Shown here: piece by piece, positions 60,814 to 64,000 of the stretch
Layout: each line of letters begins with the position of its first letter
How positions within the stretch are numbered: the stretch's first letter is position 1
Assembly: GCF_008312935.1 (NCBI RefSeq)
Contig: NZ_VSZO01000011.1
Coordinates: 1 to 64,000, forward strand
DNA: 64,000 bases
From: Roseiconus lacunae
Lineage (GTDB): Bacteria > Planctomycetota > Planctomycetia > Pirellulales > Pirellulaceae
Reading direction: 5' to 3'
Translations under genes and position numbers: made by a program
The notes under the pieces: generated by a model
Seen by the model: the letters and a program-made list of their open reading frames with translations, nothing else
Told to the model about the DNA's origin: nothing
Databases searched by the model: none

Positions 60814-61686
60814 ATGAATGCGGCATCGATTAATCAGCAGTCAAACACGCGGCAGCGTTCGGGCACCGACCATCCGATGTCAGTCAATTGGTTTGACTCA
60901 GTGACTGCTTGCCTGACCGCGATCATCGTTTTACTGTCTTGCGGTACGTTGATCGTCTTGGTGCTTTGGCTTTGTACGAAGGCGTTACCAACGAGGATGA
61001 CAACGGAAGTACGCTCTACGGTTTCTTCTGCGTCGATGGGCGTGAACGAATCCGAGTTTGAACTGCCCTCCATCGGCGAGGTAAGTTTTCTTTTGGAACC
61101 AAGTTTCGAACAAACTCTCCGGTCGGTTGCGGCAATCCCAACGTCTTCCGACAAACGAGATGCAACCATAGGTGACATCGACTTTGCACGTGTCATCAGC
61201 CGCAGCAGTGGCCCCGACGTAAATGCGTCTCCAGCGATCGAGCGTTGGCAACGCTGGGTACTGAGATTCGATAGCAAGAACAGAGACGATTACGCCAGGC
61301 AACTCGATTACTTCGGTATCGAGCTGGGCGTCTTCGGAGGCGGTCAGGCGGGAATTGAAAGTGTTGCTCAACTTTCGAAGATGCCCATTAGGAATTTCAA
61401 CAGTCACCCCGAAAGCGAAACCCGATTGTACTTCTCTTGGGAACAGAAAAGCCCCTTCCAGGTCTTTGACCGTGACATTCTTAATCGCGCTGGCGTGTCC
61501 ACTACGGGTCGAAACGTTGTTCGGTTTCTTCCAGCATCGCTCGAGGAAGAACTGCTCAAGCTCGAACGCAGCCACTGTCGGAAGCACTCTGCGCGAGTTC
61601 CCGATTCAATCGTAAAAACTGTCTTTGAGTGTCGTAAGTTCGGAAACACCTATCGGTTCGAAGTGATCGATCAGTTTTATCGTTGA
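60814..61686 (+). CDS. Hypothetical single-pass membrane protein
   Basis: 290 residues from ATG 60814 (MNAASINQQSNTR). One transmembrane helix near residues 28-55 (DSVTACLTAIIVLLSCGTLI) and a soluble C-terminal domain of about 220 residues facing outward. Segments such as SSPAIERWQRWVLRFDSK and YARQLDYFGIELGVFGGGQA resemble planctomycete-specific conserved proteins of unknown function. It stands after the amidase gene but is separated by 104 bp. ATG 60880 is an alternative start. Confidence 0.72.
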   Translation: MNAASINQQSNTRQRSGTDHPMSVNWFDSVTACLTAIIVLLSCGTLIVLVLWLCTKALPTRMTTEVRSTVSSASMGVNESEFELPSIGEVSFLLEPSFEQTLRSVAAIPTSSDKRDATIGDIDFARVISRSSGPDVNASPAIERWQRWVLRFDSKNRDDYARQLDYFGIELGVFGGGQAGIESVAQLSKMPIRNFNSHPESETRLYFSWEQKSPFQVFDRDILNRAGVSTTGRNVVRFLPASLEEELLKLERSHCRKHSARVPDSIVKTVFECRKFGNTYRFEVIDQFYR

Positions 61687-61930
61687 CGCAGGTGATCCTG
61701 AGACGTGGTAACTACGGTACGAATGTTTCGTCAATATTTTAGGTCAGTTAGGATTAGTCGATGGGCAATTACGCATGATTTCGGTGCGACAAAGAGGCGA
61801 TTGCTGTTCGGCTGATGTGACGAACGCGAACATTCAATCTAAACGTGGCGACCAGTCGCGTCTGATCGTATTTAGCGACGTCACACCACGTTTGCGGGCA
61901 TCGCTTCCTGAACGAAGAAAAGCTTCTAAG

Positions 61931-62779
61931 TTAGGGAGACACCGTCGCGGTGATGGGGTAGTGGTCTGAAGGGTAGCGATCATTGAATGAAGTCTGCACG
62001 ATCGCAGCTTCCTTCACGACGGCATCTTTGGAGACAACGATCCAATCGATTCTCGGACCTTCCGACCTTCCTTTCCACGAATTGAAGGTCCCTTCATTCG
62101 GCCGAACATTGGGATTGGCGTCACGGTAACTGTCTTTAAGATCCGGTTGGCCAACCAAGGCATTGTAAGGTTCACTGTTTGCATCGCAATTAAAGTCGCC
62201 GGTCACGATGACGACAGGTGAGCTTGCGATGGAACGCAACCGGTTAATGCGTTCGGCCAACAAGCGTGCGGATTCAAGACGTGCCTGTCGACCTCGGTGA
62301 TCAAAATGAGTGTTGACGAATAGAATGGGTTTGTCGGCACCTTTCTTGTCGTGAAGCAACACCCATGTCGCCATTCGCGGGAGCGAAGAATCCCAACTCT
62401 TTGATTCTGGAATTTCCGGTGATTCACTCAGCCAAAAGTGACCACCGGCCAACTTCGTAAACCGATCTGCCTTGTAGAAAATACCGCAATGCTCGTTAGG
62501 CGTATTCATACGAGAGCGACCGAAGTAATCGTATCCCTCAACCTGTTCGAGCAAAAAATCTTTTTGAAATGCGAGCGTCTCTTGGGTCCCCATCAAATCG
62601 GGAGCATAGTCGGAGACAACCGAGGCAACGTATGACTTGCGTTTGTCCCAATGGTTGTCACCATCATTCGCGGAACCGAAGCGTAGGTTAAAGCTCATCA
62701 CACGCAGCGGTTCTTTTGCGGTCACGGGAAAAGTGATGGCGAGGCAGGCGATAGCAATCGCGGCTGAGATTCGTTTCAT
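61931..62779 (-). CDS. Exported endonuclease/exonuclease/phosphatase-family protein
   Basis: 282 residues from ATG 62779 (MKRISAAIAIACLAITFPVT, signal peptide cleaved near AKE). EEP-fold catalytic motifs: LRVMSFNLRFG (Asn), DLMGTQETLAF (Glu), FVNTHFDHRGRQARLESAR (His), VTGDFNCDANSEPYNAL (Asp, Asn) and DRYPSDHYPITATV (Asp, His). The set is complete for a metal-dependent phosphodiesterase. Exported EEP proteins of this type act on nucleic acids, inositol phosphates or sphingomyelin; the target is unknown. Upstream in-frame start 62842 would hide the signal peptide. Confidence 0.9.
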   Translation of the reverse strand: MKRISAAIAIACLAITFPVTAKEPLRVMSFNLRFGSANDGDNHWDKRKSYVASVVSDYAPDLMGTQETLAFQKDFLLEQVEGYDYFGRSRMNTPNEHCGIFYKADRFTKLAGGHFWLSESPEIPESKSWDSSLPRMATWVLLHDKKGADKPILFVNTHFDHRGRQARLESARLLAERINRLRSIASSPVVIVTGDFNCDANSEPYNALVGQPDLKDSYRDANPNVRPNEGTFNSWKGRSEGPRIDWIVVSKDAVVKEAAIVQTSFNDRYPSDHYPITATVSP

Positions 62780-62950
62780 CGTTGGGTAGGATCGCGAGGT
62801 GGGGAATACCGATCGGCCGATTATAGCCGGTGCATCGTCCACATTGAATCAGTAGATTGAAGCGAACAGTCGCCGTGCATTTTCGCGGCGAAAACCGTTC
62901 CTCCGCCGCAGACGCCATGCGGTAAATCGTTGATCAAACCAAACGCTGTC

Positions 62951-63679
62951 TTAGTAGCCCGGCAGAAATCCGAAGCGGATCATGATCCCCAAGCCAATGC
63001 TTAGCGCCATCATCCCCCAGACAAAGGCAAGGCGATAAAACGGTACGGGGATCGACTGTGGTCGCGGGGGAAGCGTTGCCAGCAGATAAAGACACAACAC
63101 TGACAGGAGTGGCGGAAAGATGATCAGCGTGCAAATCGACGCGAGGATCAGACGCCGCATCGCGTACTGATAGTTGGCGACCGATTCTTCCGTTTCTTCT
63201 CGGTTGATCACGGGATTCGCAAGCCCCGTCAAATCGGTCGCCTCGTACGGGTTCGCCGAATGTAAGATCGGTGAGCCTGATCGCTCGCTTGTGGAGAACG
63301 GTGCGAGTTCCTCATTGTTATTGACGCCGACGGTTGGCTGGCGAGCCGGAATTTGAGAACGTTCCGCGTCACAATTCCAACAGTACTCAAACGTGGGTTC
63401 ATTCGGTTCGTCGCACCGTTCGCACTGCCACGCGGACTGGTGCTGTTTTTCTTCGTCATGAGCGCGAAGCAATGCCTGAGCCCGCGGGAGATCTTCCTCG
63501 GCGACTCGGACTCGAATCAAGCTATCAGTCGGGGCACCGCCCATACTTAGGGCTGTACTGGGGTCGGTACCGACCAAGTGCGATGAAATGTTCGCCGCGG
63601 ACAACAAGCTTTGGATCGCAACGGCAGACCATTGATCGCCGAATTCGCGTAGGACACAAAACTGATTCTGAGTGGACAT
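62951..63679 (-). CDS. DUF2007-type / zinc-ribbon membrane protein
   Basis: 242 residues. N-terminal DUF2007-like ACT-type domain (LREFGDQWSAVAIQSLLSAA, then VAEEDLPRAQALLRAH). Next a zinc ribbon with two Cys pairs (QCERCDEPNEPTFEYCWNCD), then a low-complexity linker. The C-terminus has two transmembrane helices (LASICTLIIFPPLLSVLCLY and LAFVWGMMALSIGLGIMIRF). Proteins of this layout are common in planctomycetes; DUF2007 is named putative signal-transducing, but function is untested. Orientation is opposite to the plus-strand hypothetical gene. Confidence 0.82.
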   Translation of the reverse strand: MSTQNQFCVLREFGDQWSAVAIQSLLSAANISSHLVGTDPSTALSMGGAPTDSLIRVRVAEEDLPRAQALLRAHDEEKQHQSAWQCERCDEPNEPTFEYCWNCDAERSQIPARQPTVGVNNNEELAPFSTSERSGSPILHSANPYEATDLTGLANPVINREETEESVANYQYAMRRLILASICTLIIFPPLLSVLCLYLLATLPPRPQSIPVPFYRLAFVWGMMALSIGLGIMIRFGFLPGY

Positions 63680-64000
63680 CGTGATTCACCAATAATGCTC
63701 TGTTGTTCCATGTTAATCACGTCGGTGGATAGATCTTCCGACGGGATTCGACCGCGTCCGACATCCCGTGTGGGCCAACTCGGGCTCCGGCGACCTTTGC
63801 GGTGATTTCTCGTTCGTTCCCAGTTTTTGCTGACGCAGGACCGGCTTTCTTGTATTTGGACCACCGGCTTCGAAGAGGCATTCGCCTAACCAGCATAGAG
63901 AGAGCGACAGGTTTCCGAGGCTCGAACGGATATGAATCAAGGCGCGAGTGACCGTTTTAAAGCGATTCTAACAAGCGGTGGGTTAGGGGATGCGGTCAAT
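63680..64000. other. Right-edge sequence without recognised gene
   Basis: About 320 bp upstream of the DUF2007 gene. Nothing coding is recognised; the gene beyond it may begin outside the window. Confidence 0.35.

Noticed and set aside
1-64000. tRNA or rRNA genes
   Set aside because: No cloverleaf with T-loop GTTCRANNC context or rRNA core sequence was noticed; a covariance-model scan would be needed to exclude them fully.

Overview
The window looks like a chromosomal segment of a planctomycete, most likely of the Pirellulaceae (Rhodopirellula-like). The evidence is two DUF1559 proteins with prepilin-type leaders, two DUF1598 proteins, an N-terminal LEPR-XLL-type motif on an RTX-like protein, a DUF1111 di-haem protein, a formylmethanofuran dehydrogenase subunit B homologue (the tetrahydromethanopterin C1 pathway known in planctomycetes), a TatC with an enlarged loop, few clear Shine-Dalgarno sites and short dispersed intergenic repeats. 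No rRNA, tRNA or CRISPR array was seen. Assignments come from reading motifs by eye; no database search was run.

Layout. 0-5 kb: DUF1559 protein, AraC-type regulator, DUF1111 cytochrome-like protein. 5-14 kb: GspF/PilC-like protein, a glmU-type uridylyltransferase overlapping prs, FhcB-like protein, 6-phosphogluconate dehydrogenase, and two DUF1598 paralogues on either side of a Bpt/Ate1 aminoacyl-tRNA-protein transferase. 16-23.6 kb: a tripartite RND efflux system (adaptor and pump on the minus strand, TolC-like protein divergent) followed by an SGNH hydrolase. 23.6-32.3 kb: a decaying restriction island. It holds a C-terminal HsdR remnant, a 19-bp tandem repeat, an ISL3-type transposase fragment, and then a minus-strand hsdM-hsdS-GxxExxY-hsdR operon. 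In that operon hsdS carries two inactivating lesions, and every gene junction has a palindromic element of about 85-105 bp.

32.6-38.5 kb: a histone-tail/HARE-HTH protein, a DUF4432 aldose-epimerase-like protein, and a divergent sugar operon (cupin, TIM-barrel isomerase, Gfo/Idh/MocA oxidoreductase). 38.8-50 kb: paired CBS proteins, a DASS transporter, RidA, an SDR, an AlkD-like protein, the LEPR/RTX protein, TatC, phosphomannose isomerase and a second DUF1559 protein. 50-53 kb: a cysteine-desulfurase-like protein without the usual catalytic cysteine, a MarR regulator and a small unknown protein.

53.3-60.7 kb is the most interesting region. It is a compact plus-strand operon: FN3-domain membrane protein, SSS-family transporter, a 40-residue membrane microprotein, an aspartate-carbamoyltransferase-like enzyme, a glutamine-dependent asparagine synthetase, an M20 carbamoyl-amidohydrolase and an isochorismatase-type amidase. 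The first three genes are linked by ATGA overlaps. The set suggests uptake and processing of a ureide or carbamoylated nitrogen compound, but the substrate is unknown. 60.8-64 kb: a membrane protein of unknown function, an exported endonuclease/exonuclease/phosphatase-fold protein and a DUF2007/zinc-ribbon membrane protein.
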